A stretch of 19,483 nt of DNA. It comes from Planctomycetota bacterium (GTDB lineage Bacteria > Planctomycetota > Phycisphaerae > Sedimentisphaerales > Anaerohalosphaeraceae). The notes under the pieces are model-generated. The model saw only the letters and a list, made by a program, of their open reading frames with translations. It did no database searches and was not told the DNA's origin. Below are positions 7,395-13,849 of this stretch, one piece after another. Numbering within the stretch: the stretch's first letter is position 1; each line of letters starts with the position of its first letter. The DNA is taken from contig DAOVVQ010000034.1 of the NCBI GenBank assembly GCA_030637065.1, positions 1 through 19,483 of the forward strand. Reading direction: 5' to 3'. The position numbers and the translations under genes were made by a program.

Positions 7395-8813
7395 GTGAAG
7401 CTGATTAATCGACGTGATTTTTTGAAGAGTTGTGCGGCTTTGGGAGCTGGCGGGCTGCTATTGTCCAATAAGGCTTTGGATGTTCGTCGCCGGCAGGGGC
7501 GGCCTAATATTGTCTTTATCTTTATCGACGATATGGGCTGGACCGGTACCAGCTACATGGGCAGCGGTTATTATGAAACCAAACACATCGATAAGCTCTC
7601 CCGGGAAGGGATGGTCTTTACGAACGCCTATACCTGCGCCCCGAATTGTGCGCCTACCAGGGCGACCTTGCTTTCGGGTCAATACGGACCTCGGACGGGC
7701 GTCTTCACCGTCGGAACTTCTTCACGAAACCCGGCAAAAGAAAGATTGATACCGGTTGACAATAATACCGATCTTGCCACGGAGGTGGTGACATACGCCG
7801 ACGCCCTGCAGACTGGCGGTTATGCGACGGCGTGCGTGGGTAAGTGGCACTTGGGCAAGAAGGACCAGTTCCTGCCCCAGTCGCAGGGTTTTGGTTTTGC
7901 GGTTGCCCGCGAGGAGATACCGTCTGAGCCCGATGTCGACCCGAAGAGGATCGAGGCGTTTACGGATCATGCGATAGATTTTGTGGAAACTGCGGTAAGA
8001 GACAACGCACCTTTCATGCTCTATATGTCACACCATACCGTTCACAGCCCGATCGAGGCGACAGCGGAGATGACGGCTAAATATGAGTCCAAGACTCCCT
8101 GGCACGGGCAGGATCAGCCGAAATATGCGGCGATGACCGAGCACACGGATGACGGCGTCGGCAGGCTTTTGGCGAAGATCGACGAGTTGGGGATCAGGGA
8201 TAATACGATGGTGATATTCTACTCTGATAACGGCGGGCCGCATGGTATGACATCGAATTATCCGTTGAGAGGTGCCAAGGGGATGCTCTATGAGGGCGGC
8301 ATACGCGTGCCGATGATCGTTCGGTGGCCGGGAGTGACGAAACCGGGCTCTACCTGTGACGAGCCGGTCAATAGCGTTGATTTTTTTCCGACCTTCCTCG
8401 AAGTAAGCGGCACTCCATGGCCCAGCGGAAAAGTGTTAGATGGACTTAGTATTGCGGGGCTATTGAAGGGCGAAAAGAAGCTGGACCGGGAAGCGCTTTT
8501 CTGGCATTTTCCGACCTATCTGCAGGGAAGTAACGCCTCCGGCGCCAGAGATACTTCTTTTAGAACCAAGCCCGTTGGTGCCATAAGAAAGGGCAAGTGG
8601 AAACTGCTTCAGTATTTCGAGGAGCTGGAGTTCGGCGACGGGCCACTGCCTGCGCTCGAGCTTTACGATCTTGAGGCGGATATCGCCGAGAGTAACAATC
8701 TGGCCGATTCCATGCCAGCCAAGCGCGACGAGCTTTTGGCCGACATGGTCGCCTGGCGCGAAGAGATAGGTGCGCCGGTTCCTACGGAGCATAATCCGGC
8801 GTATCAAGGGTGA
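7395..8813 (+). CDS. S5: Tat-exported arylsulfatase-type sulfatase, paralogue of S2
   Basis: A 472-residue sulfatase starting at GTG 7395, with AGGAG (7383-7387) seven bases upstream. The leader is N-R-R-D-F-L-K at residues 5-11, then LLLSNKALDV, as in S2. It has IDDMGW, the formylglycine motif C85-A-P-T-R89, G-K-W-H-L-G at 149-154 and D-N-G-G at 278-281. It is the near neighbour of S2 in sequence although two genes separate them. It is the last gene before the first repeat-filled gap and probably the end of the S1-S5 transcript, but I see no convincing intrinsic terminator directly after its stop. Confidence 0.94.
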   Translation: MKLINRRDFLKSCAALGAGGLLLSNKALDVRRRQGRPNIVFIFIDDMGWTGTSYMGSGYYETKHIDKLSREGMVFTNAYTCAPNCAPTRATLLSGQYGPRTGVFTVGTSSRNPAKERLIPVDNNTDLATEVVTYADALQTGGYATACVGKWHLGKKDQFLPQSQGFGFAVAREEIPSEPDVDPKRIEAFTDHAIDFVETAVRDNAPFMLYMSHHTVHSPIEATAEMTAKYESKTPWHGQDQPKYAAMTEHTDDGVGRLLAKIDELGIRDNTMVIFYSDNGGPHGMTSNYPLRGAKGMLYEGGIRVPMIVRWPGVTKPGSTCDEPVNSVDFFPTFLEVSGTPWPSGKVLDGLSIAGLLKGEKKLDREALFWHFPTYLQGSNASGARDTSFRTKPVGAIRKGKWKLLQYFEELEFGDGPLPALELYDLEADIAESNNLADSMPAKRDELLADMVAWREEIGAPVPTEHNPAYQG

Positions 8814-8822
8814 GGATGAATG

Positions 8823-8898
8823 CTGGTTTGGCGTTGCGGCGCATGGTATGGGAGCCTATGAATATCGAATATCGAACAAGGAATTTCGAATGTCGAAG
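8823..8898. repeat. Intergenic module: TTGGCGTTGCG...TATGGGAGC plus AATATCGAA repeats
   Basis: The stretch around GGTTTGGCGTTGCG and TATGGGAGC recurs with changes at 10448-10500, in the next long gap. It leads into a run of AT-CGAA units (AATATCGAATATCGAAC, then GAATTTCGAATGTCGAAG, 8861-8898). A short AATATCGAAG piece also opens the S7-S8 gap at 12121. No coding frame is supported. Confidence 0.7.
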
Positions 8899-8900
8899 TG

Positions 8901-8927
8901 AGGAACCGCTTCGCGGTGGTGTTTTAA
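8901..8927. repeat. 27-base module with a small hairpin, copy at 10624
   Basis: AGGAACCGCTTCGCGGTGG and the following TGTTTTAA match 10624-10650 with one base difference. The core ACCGC-TTC-GCGGT (8905-8917) is a five-pair hairpin with a three-base loop. In the second copy the outer A-T pair becomes a G-T pair, so pairing is kept. Confidence 0.75.
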
Positions 8928-8932
8928 GCTGG

Positions 8933-8999
8933 ATTCCCGCCTTCGCGGGAATGACAATTGGGCGCTCGGGATGACAATTGGGTGTTTGGGATGACGGAG
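8933..8999. repeat. Perfect 8-pair stem-loop and 20-base-period repeat
   Basis: ATTCCCGC (8933-8940), loop CTTC and GCGGGAAT (8945-8952) form a perfect hairpin of the ATTCCC...GGGAAT type, resembling the dRS3-like intergenic repeats known from Neisseria and other bacteria. Directly after it, ATGACAATTGGG occurs at 8951-8962 and 8971-8982, and ATGACGGAGA at 8991, a strict 20-base period. An equivalent, less perfect hairpin ATCCC...GGGAT followed by GACT lies at 10653-10676. Confidence 0.75.
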
Positions 9000-9012
9000 A
9001 GGCCGGAGGAAT

Positions 9013-9081
9013 ATGGAACTGAATACTGAATACTGGATACTGGATACTGGATACTGGATACTGAATCATGAACAGACGTGA
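9013..9081 (+). other. Possible upstream mini-ORF overlapping the S6 start
   Basis: ATG at 9013, preceded by GGAGGA (9005-9010) at a short spacing of about 3 bases, opens 22 codons ending at TGA 9079-9081. The frame runs through the 7-base repeat and overlaps the first 14 bases of S6 in another phase. It contains the only good ribosome-binding sequence before S6, so ribosomes may reach S6 by coupling to it. The peptide resembles nothing I know. Its translation is speculative. Confidence 0.25.
9018..9066. repeat. 7-base tandem repeat (ACTGRAT x7) abutting the S6 start codon
   Basis: Seven consecutive 7-base units occupy 9018-9066: two ACTGAAT, four ACTGGAT and one ACTGAAT. One base (C 9067) separates the last unit from the S6 ATG. 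Degenerate copies lie at 10696-10737 before S7 and, in the opposite orientation, at 18091-18111 before S12. Confidence 0.9.
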
Positions 9082-10387
9082 TTTTCTTAAGCAGCTTGGT
9101 GTTTTGGGGGCGGCGGGGGTTATGCTCTCTAACCGCGGGCTTGATGTTCGGGTTGGTCGCCGGCCTAATGTTATTCTTATTATAAGTGATGATATGGGTT
9201 ATGCCGATGTCGGGTGCTATGGGGGGACGGATATTCCCACGCCCGGTATCGACCGGATAGCAGCGGGGGGCGTTCGCTTTACGAATGGGTATGTATCGTG
9301 TCCGGTTTGCAGCCCTACGCGTGCCGGTTTGATAACGGGTCGGTATCAGAACCGGTTCGGGTATGAAGATAATACAAAGCCGCCGCCACCTGAAGGGCCC
9401 GATCCGATCAGGGGCCTGCCGGTTACTGAGATCACGATCGCCGATGTGATGAGGTCGGCTGGTTATGCTACCGGTATGATCGGTAAGTGGCATCTGGGGC
9501 TTAATTCGCATTTTCATCCGTTTAAGCGCGGGTTCGATGAGTTCTTCGGTTTTCTACACGGCAATCATACTTATATCGATCCGCTTCTCGGGTCGTTTAA
9601 TCCGATCCTGCGCGGCTACGAGCCGGTAAATGAGCAGGAGTATCTGACCGACGCGTTCAATCGGGAGGCGGTTGCGTTCGTCGACCGTCATAAGGATGAG
9701 CCGTTCTTTTTGTATCTTGCCTATAACGCGGTGCATACTCCCATGCAGGCACCGGAGCGTTATCAGGACAGCTTCGAGCATATTGCTGATCCTACGCGCA
9801 GGACTTATGCGGGGATGCTTACGGCGATGGATGACGGGATCGTGGCGGTCCTGGATAAGGTCGAGCAATTGGGGCTCGAGGACGATACGCTGGTCATCTT
9901 TGTTAACGATAACGGCGGGGCGGGTAGTAACGGTTCGGGTAATCTGCCGCTGCGTGCACAGAAGGGCTCGATGTACGAGGGCGGTATTCGTGTCGCGTTT
10001 ATAGTCAAGTGGCCGTCGCGTCTGCCGCAGGGGACGGTTTATGACGGCACCGCGATCGCTCTCGATATCCTTCCGACGGCTGCGGCAGCGGGCGATGCCA
10101 AGGTCCCCGATGACCGGGTGATCGACGGTGTCAATCTGCTGCCATATCTTAAGGGCAGAAGGCAGGGCGATCCTCACGATACGCTTTACTGGCGTAAGGG
10201 TTCCAAATATGCGATGCGTAAGGGCGACTGGAAACTAACGCATGACAGCGGTGAGTCGGAGCTTTACGATCTGGCTAATGATATTGGCGAATCTCAGAAT
10301 ATGGCTGTGGAGCGGTCGGATATTCTGGCCGAGCTTGAGAATTTGTATGCGGCGTGGGAATCTGAGATGATGGATCCTTTGTGGTAG
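9068..10387 (+). CDS. S6: Tat-exported arylsulfatase-type sulfatase
   Basis: A 439-residue sulfatase, the shortest complete one here. The leader is M-N-R-R-D-F-L-K followed by V-M-L-S-N-R-G-L-D-V-R-V-G. It has DDMGYADVGCYGG with the metal aspartates, the formylglycine motif C81-S-P-T-R85, the T-G-R-Y-Q-N-R-F-G stretch common in planctomycete arylsulfatases, G-K-W-H-L-G at 139-144 and D-N-G-G at 281-284. ATG 9068 is chosen because the twin-arginine motif follows at once; no ribosome binding site lies at the usual distance because a 7-base tandem repeat fills that space. It stands alone between two repeat-rich gaps of 254 and 366 bases and is likely a separate transcript. The substrate is unknown. 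Confidence 0.93.
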   Translation: MNRRDFLKQLGVLGAAGVMLSNRGLDVRVGRRPNVILIISDDMGYADVGCYGGTDIPTPGIDRIAAGGVRFTNGYVSCPVCSPTRAGLITGRYQNRFGYEDNTKPPPPEGPDPIRGLPVTEITIADVMRSAGYATGMIGKWHLGLNSHFHPFKRGFDEFFGFLHGNHTYIDPLLGSFNPILRGYEPVNEQEYLTDAFNREAVAFVDRHKDEPFFLYLAYNAVHTPMQAPERYQDSFEHIADPTRRTYAGMLTAMDDGIVAVLDKVEQLGLEDDTLVIFVNDNGGAGSNGSGNLPLRAQKGSMYEGGIRVAFIVKWPSRLPQGTVYDGTAIALDILPTAAAAGDAKVPDDRVIDGVNLLPYLKGRRQGDPHDTLYWRKGSKYAMRKGDWKLTHDSGESELYDLANDIGESQNMAVERSDILAELENLYAAWESEMMDPLW

Positions 10388-10447
10388 ATGAAATGGGAAA
10401 AAAGTATTCCGCGTGGGCTAAGAGCCTGCCCTATATGGCTGATCGAT

Positions 10448-10500
10448 AGGTTGGCATTGCGTTACGACGGATGCTATGGGAGCTTTGAATATCGAATAAC
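10448..10500. repeat. Second copy of the TTGGC.TTGCG / ATATCGAA module
   Basis: GGTTGGCATTGCG, then CTATGGGAGC and TTTGAATATCGAATAACGAAG, parallel the module at 8823-8898. This copy is more decayed in the ATCGAA part. Confidence 0.65.
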
Positions 10501-10519
10501 GAAGATATTTGAAACCACT

Positions 10520-10612
10520 CGCCGCGGCGGAGCGCGTCGCAGCCGGGCGGATTTCACGGATTAGAATTAAAGAAACTCTGTGCCCTCTGTGGGCTCTGTG
10601 GCTTATTGTGAG
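10520..10612. repeat. CGCCGCGGCG palindrome, CACGGATT and CTCTGTG repeat modules
   Basis: CGCCGCGGCG (10520-10529) is a perfect palindrome. CGGATTT and CACGGATTA (10548-10563) match the 9-base units at 12142-12168. AATTAAAGAAACTCTGTG and further CTCTGTG copies, ending CTCTGTGGCTTATT at 10594-10607, match the modules at 12242-12283 and 12424-12437. No gene is supported. Confidence 0.7.
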
Positions 10613-10623
10613 TTTTTGGGATC

Positions 10624-10676
10624 AGGAGCCGCTTCGCGGTGGTGTTTTAATGGATCCCTCGGTTTCGCTCGGGATG
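10624..10676. repeat. Copies of the CCGCTTCGCGG and GGATCCC...GGGATGAC hairpin modules
   Basis: 10624-10650 repeats the 27-base module of 8901-8927. It is followed by an imperfect hairpin with arms ATCCC and GGGAT, occupying the same place as the ATTCCCGC hairpin in the previous gap. AGGCCGG then follows in both gaps before the 7-base repeat. Confidence 0.7.
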
Positions 10677-10695
10677 ACTGATAGGCCGGGGTGAT

Positions 10696-10737
10696 ACTGA
10701 ATACTGAATACTGGTTACTGAATACTGTATACTGAAG
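10696..10737. repeat. Degenerate 7-base tandem repeat before S7
   Basis: Six units in register: ACTGAAT, ACTGAAT, ACTGGTT, ACTGAAT, ACTGTAT, ACTGAAG. Unlike the copy before S6, this one stops 16 bases before the start codon and leaves room for a normal ribosome binding site. Confidence 0.85.
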
Positions 10738-10753
10738 AACAGGAGATGAGGAT

Positions 10754-12103
10754 ATGAGTTCTAATGGTTTGACTCGTCGCGGCTTTTTGAAGAGTTGTTC
10801 GGCGGTATTGGGAGCAGGCGGGGTTTTGCTTTCCAATCGCGGGATGAAGCTGCGTACCGGTCGCAAAAAGCCTAACCTTATTGTGTTCATGGCTGACGAT
10901 ATCGGTTATGAGAGCCTCAGTTGTTACGGCAGCGTATCTTACGGCACGCCGCGGCTCGACGAGCTTGCGCGGGGGGGCGTTAAGTTTACGAACGGTCACT
11001 CTCAGCCGTTGTGTACCCCTTCGCGGACCAAGATTATGACGGGCAGGTACAATTTCCGCAACTATACCAACTTCGGCGTGTTCGATCTGCGTGAGAGGAC
11101 CTTTGCTCACATGCTAAAGGCGGTCGATTATGATACGTGTATTGTCGGCAAGTGGCAGCTAATGGGCGGAGGGGCGGCCGGTCCGAATCTGGCTGGTTTC
11201 GACGAGTATCATTTGTGGCACATGGAGGATTTCATCAAGCCGAAGGGTTCGCGTTTTGCCGATCCTTTGATCATTGAAAACGGCGAAGTGCTTGACGAAA
11301 CAACAAACCAGGGCAAGTACGGTCCCGACATGCACACCGACTATGCGGTTGATTTTATCGACCGGCACAAGGGCGAGGACGCCAACCCGTTCTTTATCTA
11401 CTATCCGATGGCGCTCGTTCACAACCCCTTCGAGCCGACGCCGGACAGCCCGGAGTGGGGCCAGTCTATCAGTGACACCCGTTTCTACGGCGATATGGTC
11501 GAATATATGGACAAGATGGTCGGGCGGATCATGGACAAGGTCGATGAGATCGGTGCCAGCGAAGAGACGCTGATCATCTGGGCGGGCGACAACGGGACAA
11601 ACGGAGGTATAACTTCCCAAATGGACGACGGTTCGAGTATCAAGGGCGGCAAGGGTAAGACGACCGACGCCGGTACGCGGGTCGGATATATCGCCAGCTG
11701 GAAGGGAATGTCGCAGGAAGGCAGGGTTTGTGAGGATATTATTGATTTTGCCGATATATTGCCGACGTTAGCTGAAGCGGCTGGGGCGCCGCTCCCGAAG
11801 AATGTCAAGATCGACGGGGTAAGTTTTCTGCCGCAGGTCCGCGGCGAAAAGGGCAATCCGCGAGGATATATACATATATGGTATCGAAGGAACCTCGGGC
11901 AGACGCTGAAGCGTTTTGTGCGGGATAAGCGTTGGAAGCTTTACGATGTGGGTAGTCACGGTCAGGCGAATATGCTTTATGACATCGACGCCGATGTATT
12001 AGAAGAAAATCCGATCGGCCCCAGCCAGGGCAGCGCAGAGGCCCAGGAGGCCCGGGCTCGATTGCAGGCGATAATGGATTCGATAGAGTGCGATAATTGC
12101 TGA
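10754..12103 (+). CDS. S7: Tat-exported sulfatase of the GKWQ type
   Basis: A 449-residue sulfatase. AGGAG (10741-10745) lies 8 bases before the ATG. The leader has T-R-R-G-F-L-K at residues 7-13, then V-L-L-S-N-R-G-M-K-L. It has ADDIGYESLSCYG with the metal aspartates, the formylglycine motif C87-T-P-S-R91 and D-N-G at 279-281. The usual G-K-W-H-L segment reads G132-K-W-Q-L136: the histidine that normally helps bind sulfate is glutamine. From memory, the combination C-T-P-S-R, I-M-T-G-x-Y-N-x-R-N-Y and G-K-W-Q-L marks a recurrent planctomycete and Verrucomicrobia subgroup, so the change is probably a subfamily trait rather than damage. It lies between two repeat-filled gaps and is likely a separate transcript. 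Confidence 0.92.
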   Translation: MSSNGLTRRGFLKSCSAVLGAGGVLLSNRGMKLRTGRKKPNLIVFMADDIGYESLSCYGSVSYGTPRLDELARGGVKFTNGHSQPLCTPSRTKIMTGRYNFRNYTNFGVFDLRERTFAHMLKAVDYDTCIVGKWQLMGGGAAGPNLAGFDEYHLWHMEDFIKPKGSRFADPLIIENGEVLDETTNQGKYGPDMHTDYAVDFIDRHKGEDANPFFIYYPMALVHNPFEPTPDSPEWGQSISDTRFYGDMVEYMDKMVGRIMDKVDEIGASEETLIIWAGDNGTNGGITSQMDDGSSIKGGKGKTTDAGTRVGYIASWKGMSQEGRVCEDIIDFADILPTLAEAAGAPLPKNVKIDGVSFLPQVRGEKGNPRGYIHIWYRRNLGQTLKRFVRDKRWKLYDVGSHGQANMLYDIDADVLEENPIGPSQGSAEAQEARARLQAIMDSIECDNC

Positions 12104-12120
12104 CGTTGCGTGCGTGCTTG

Positions 12121-12283
12121 AATATCGAAGGGATTTTTAACCACGGATTTCACGGATTGCACGGATTATAAAAACAGAAGCAAACAATTAAAGAAGTAAA
12201 AAAGCAGAGAAGCAAAGAATCATAGAATTATAGAAGCAGAGTTAAAGAATCTCTGAATCCTCTGTGTCCTCTGTGGCTCTGTG
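12121..12283. repeat. Compound repeat: CACGGATT x3, AGAAGCAAAGAAT-type, CTCTGTG-type
   Basis: Three direct 9-base units CACGGATTT, CACGGATTG and CACGGATTA fill 12142-12168. They are followed by a purine-rich run of AGAAG-CAAAGAAT variants (about 12176-12241) and a run of CTCTG units (12251-12283, CCTCTGTGTCCTCTGTGG). The same three modules occur in the same order, in shorter form, at 10548-10607. Repeats of this type occur between genes in many environmental bacterial genomes; their origin is not known to me. Confidence 0.75.
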
Positions 12284-12285
12284 CA

Positions 12286-12346
12286 GCAAAAACGGGGACT
12301 GGTATCGTTCTGCCGAAAGGCAGGTTGTACCTGTACCCGCTTTTGC
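12286..12346. repeat. 61-base imperfect palindrome, REP/RAYT-like or MITE relic
   Basis: The left arm 12286-12304 (GCAAAAACGGGGACTGGTA) pairs with the right arm 12328-12346 (TACCTGTACCCGCTTTTGC) at 16 of 19 positions. Between them sits a second hairpin, CTGCC-GAAA-GGCAG (12310-12323), with a perfect five-pair stem and a GNRA loop. The GGGGACTGGTA...TACCTGT.CCC style resembles repeats found with REP-associated Y1 transposases. No transposase gene is present in the window, so this would be a non-autonomous remnant. Confidence 0.6.
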
Positions 12347-12385
12347 GGACTGTTTTGAATGTTGGGAATTATGATGTTGGACTTG

Positions 12386-12437
12386 TTTAGGATTTAGATA
12401 TTAGAATTTAGTGTTTCTTTTGAATCTGTGGCTTATT
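12386..12437. repeat. TTTAG-type and TCTGTGGCTTATT repeat pieces
   Basis: TTTAGGATTTAGATATTAG continuing with AATTTAGTG (12386-12412) is an AT-rich degenerate short-unit repeat. TCTGTGGCTTATT (12425-12437) duplicates 10595-10607 and ends 3 bases before the S8 ribosome binding site. Confidence 0.5.
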
Positions 12438-12454
12438 TTAGAGGAGTCGAATAG

Positions 12455-13825
12455 ATGGTAATGAATCGGCGTGAGTTTTTGAGGCAATGCTCTGTTGCTA
12501 TGGGAGCGGGTGGGCTGTTATTGTCCAATCGCGGTCTGGATGTGAGTATTCGGGTGCGGTATACCAACGTTTTGTTTGTCTTAGCCGACCAGTGGCGCGA
12601 CTGTGCGTTCAGCCACGGCGCTAATCACGATGAGGTTGTCCAGACGCCTAACCTTGACCAATTGGCAACGGAGGGCGTTCGCTGGTCGCGTTGTTATGCG
12701 GCCCACCCGGTCTGCACCCCGAATCGGACGAGCATAATCACGGGCAGGTGGCCCCACCAGACGGGTATGATCACGAACGATCTGATGATCCCGCCTACCG
12801 AGCGGTGTATGGCGGAGGTTTTTTATGAGGGCGGGTATCGGACGCACTATATAGGCAAGTGGCATGTCGATGGCGAGGCCAAGCCGGGTTTTGTTCCCAA
12901 GGGCTGGCGTCGTCGCGGTTTTACCACGTTCGAGGGGTTTAACCGCGGGCATTTTTATTACGACACGCCGACGTTTTCCAATGACGGTAAACCGATAGGT
13001 ACGCCGGGCGATTACGAGCCGACGTTCCAGACGGACCTGGCGATCGATTTTATGACGGCCAACAAAGATAAGCCGTTCTTCTGCTATGTGTCGTGGGGTC
13101 CGCCGCATACGCCTTATACTCCGCCGGACGAGTTTAATATTTATGACCCTGCCGAGATAGTGCCGCGTCCGAATATGGTTGGTTACAATTCGGACAAACT
13201 GGCAAAGTACTTTGGCCTCTGCACCTCGCTGGACCATGAATTCGGTCGGCTGATGACGGCACTAAATGCCCTTGGCCTGGAGGAAAACACCCTGGTCGTC
13301 TTTAGTGCCGACCACGGCGATTGTATAGGTTCGCACGGCATCGATCACAAAGGCCAGCCGGAGGAGGAATCGTGTCATATTCCGCTGATCATGCGCTGGC
13401 CGGGGCGTTTGAAAGACGGCGATCGCGTGGACAATCTAATCAGCTCAGCCGATCTTATGCCGACGCTGCTGTCGATGTGCGGTCTTGAGGTGCCAAAAAC
13501 CTGTTCGGGCAAGGATAAGTCGGCTGCGGCGATGGCAAGGGGGAGGCTCGCGGACGAGTCGATCTATTCGGAGGTTGGGGCCAACTGGCGGATGGTGGTT
13601 ATGGGGCCGCATAAACTCGTGGTTGAAAACAATGGCGGCGAGCAGGTGGCTACGAAATTGTTTAATCTATCGAATGATCCGTATGAGTTGGCTAATCTGA
13701 TCGACGAGCCTGAACACGCCGCTACGCAGGCGGAGCTTTTAGCGGAGATCGATATCTGGAAGCAAAAGACCGGAGATGTATTCCCGGACCCGCCGTTTAA
13801 GGCCGAGAAGATGTACGATGTTTAA
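12455..13825 (+). CDS. S8: Tat-exported DQ-type sulfatase
   Basis: A 456-residue sulfatase. GAGGAG (12441-12446) lies 8 bases before ATG 12455; ATG 12461 is a less well spaced alternative. The leader is M-N-R-R-E-F-L-R, then L-L-L-S-N-R-G-L-D-V. The N-terminal metal site is A-D45-Q46-W-R, the formylglycine motif C87-T-P-N-R91, G-K-W-H-V-D-G at 134-140, W-G-P-P-H-T-P mid-protein, and A-D-H-G-D ending at residue 289. The DQ and DHGD pattern is the one seen in choline-sulfatase and N-sulfatase-type branches of the family. It opens the S8-S12 run and is followed after 24 bases by its close paralogue S9. All catalytic positions I can judge are intact. Confidence 0.94.
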   Translation: MVMNRREFLRQCSVAMGAGGLLLSNRGLDVSIRVRYTNVLFVLADQWRDCAFSHGANHDEVVQTPNLDQLATEGVRWSRCYAAHPVCTPNRTSIITGRWPHQTGMITNDLMIPPTERCMAEVFYEGGYRTHYIGKWHVDGEAKPGFVPKGWRRRGFTTFEGFNRGHFYYDTPTFSNDGKPIGTPGDYEPTFQTDLAIDFMTANKDKPFFCYVSWGPPHTPYTPPDEFNIYDPAEIVPRPNMVGYNSDKLAKYFGLCTSLDHEFGRLMTALNALGLEENTLVVFSADHGDCIGSHGIDHKGQPEEESCHIPLIMRWPGRLKDGDRVDNLISSADLMPTLLSMCGLEVPKTCSGKDKSAAAMARGRLADESIYSEVGANWRMVVMGPHKLVVENNGGEQVATKLFNLSNDPYELANLIDEPEHAATQAELLAEIDIWKQKTGDVFPDPPFKAEKMYDV

Positions 13826-13849
13826 GTCTTGAAAGGGGCTAAGAGAGCA

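Noticed and set aside
9018..9066. 7-base tandem repeat as CRISPR or iteron origin
   Set aside because: The units are contiguous without spacers, only 7 bases long, and no replication or Cas gene is present; placement at a start codon points elsewhere.
11147..11161. GKWQ in S7 as evidence of a dead enzyme
   Set aside because: All other catalytic positions are intact and the change appears to be a subgroup feature; it is reported as unusual, not as inactivation.
12142..12283. Possible CRISPR array
   Set aside because: The repeats are 7-13 bases, contiguous or degenerate, with no unique spacers of regular length.
12104..12454. A small gene or RNA gene in the S7-S8 gap
   Set aside because: No frame with a plausible start and binding site, and no tRNA-like cloverleaf; the gap is explained by repeats.
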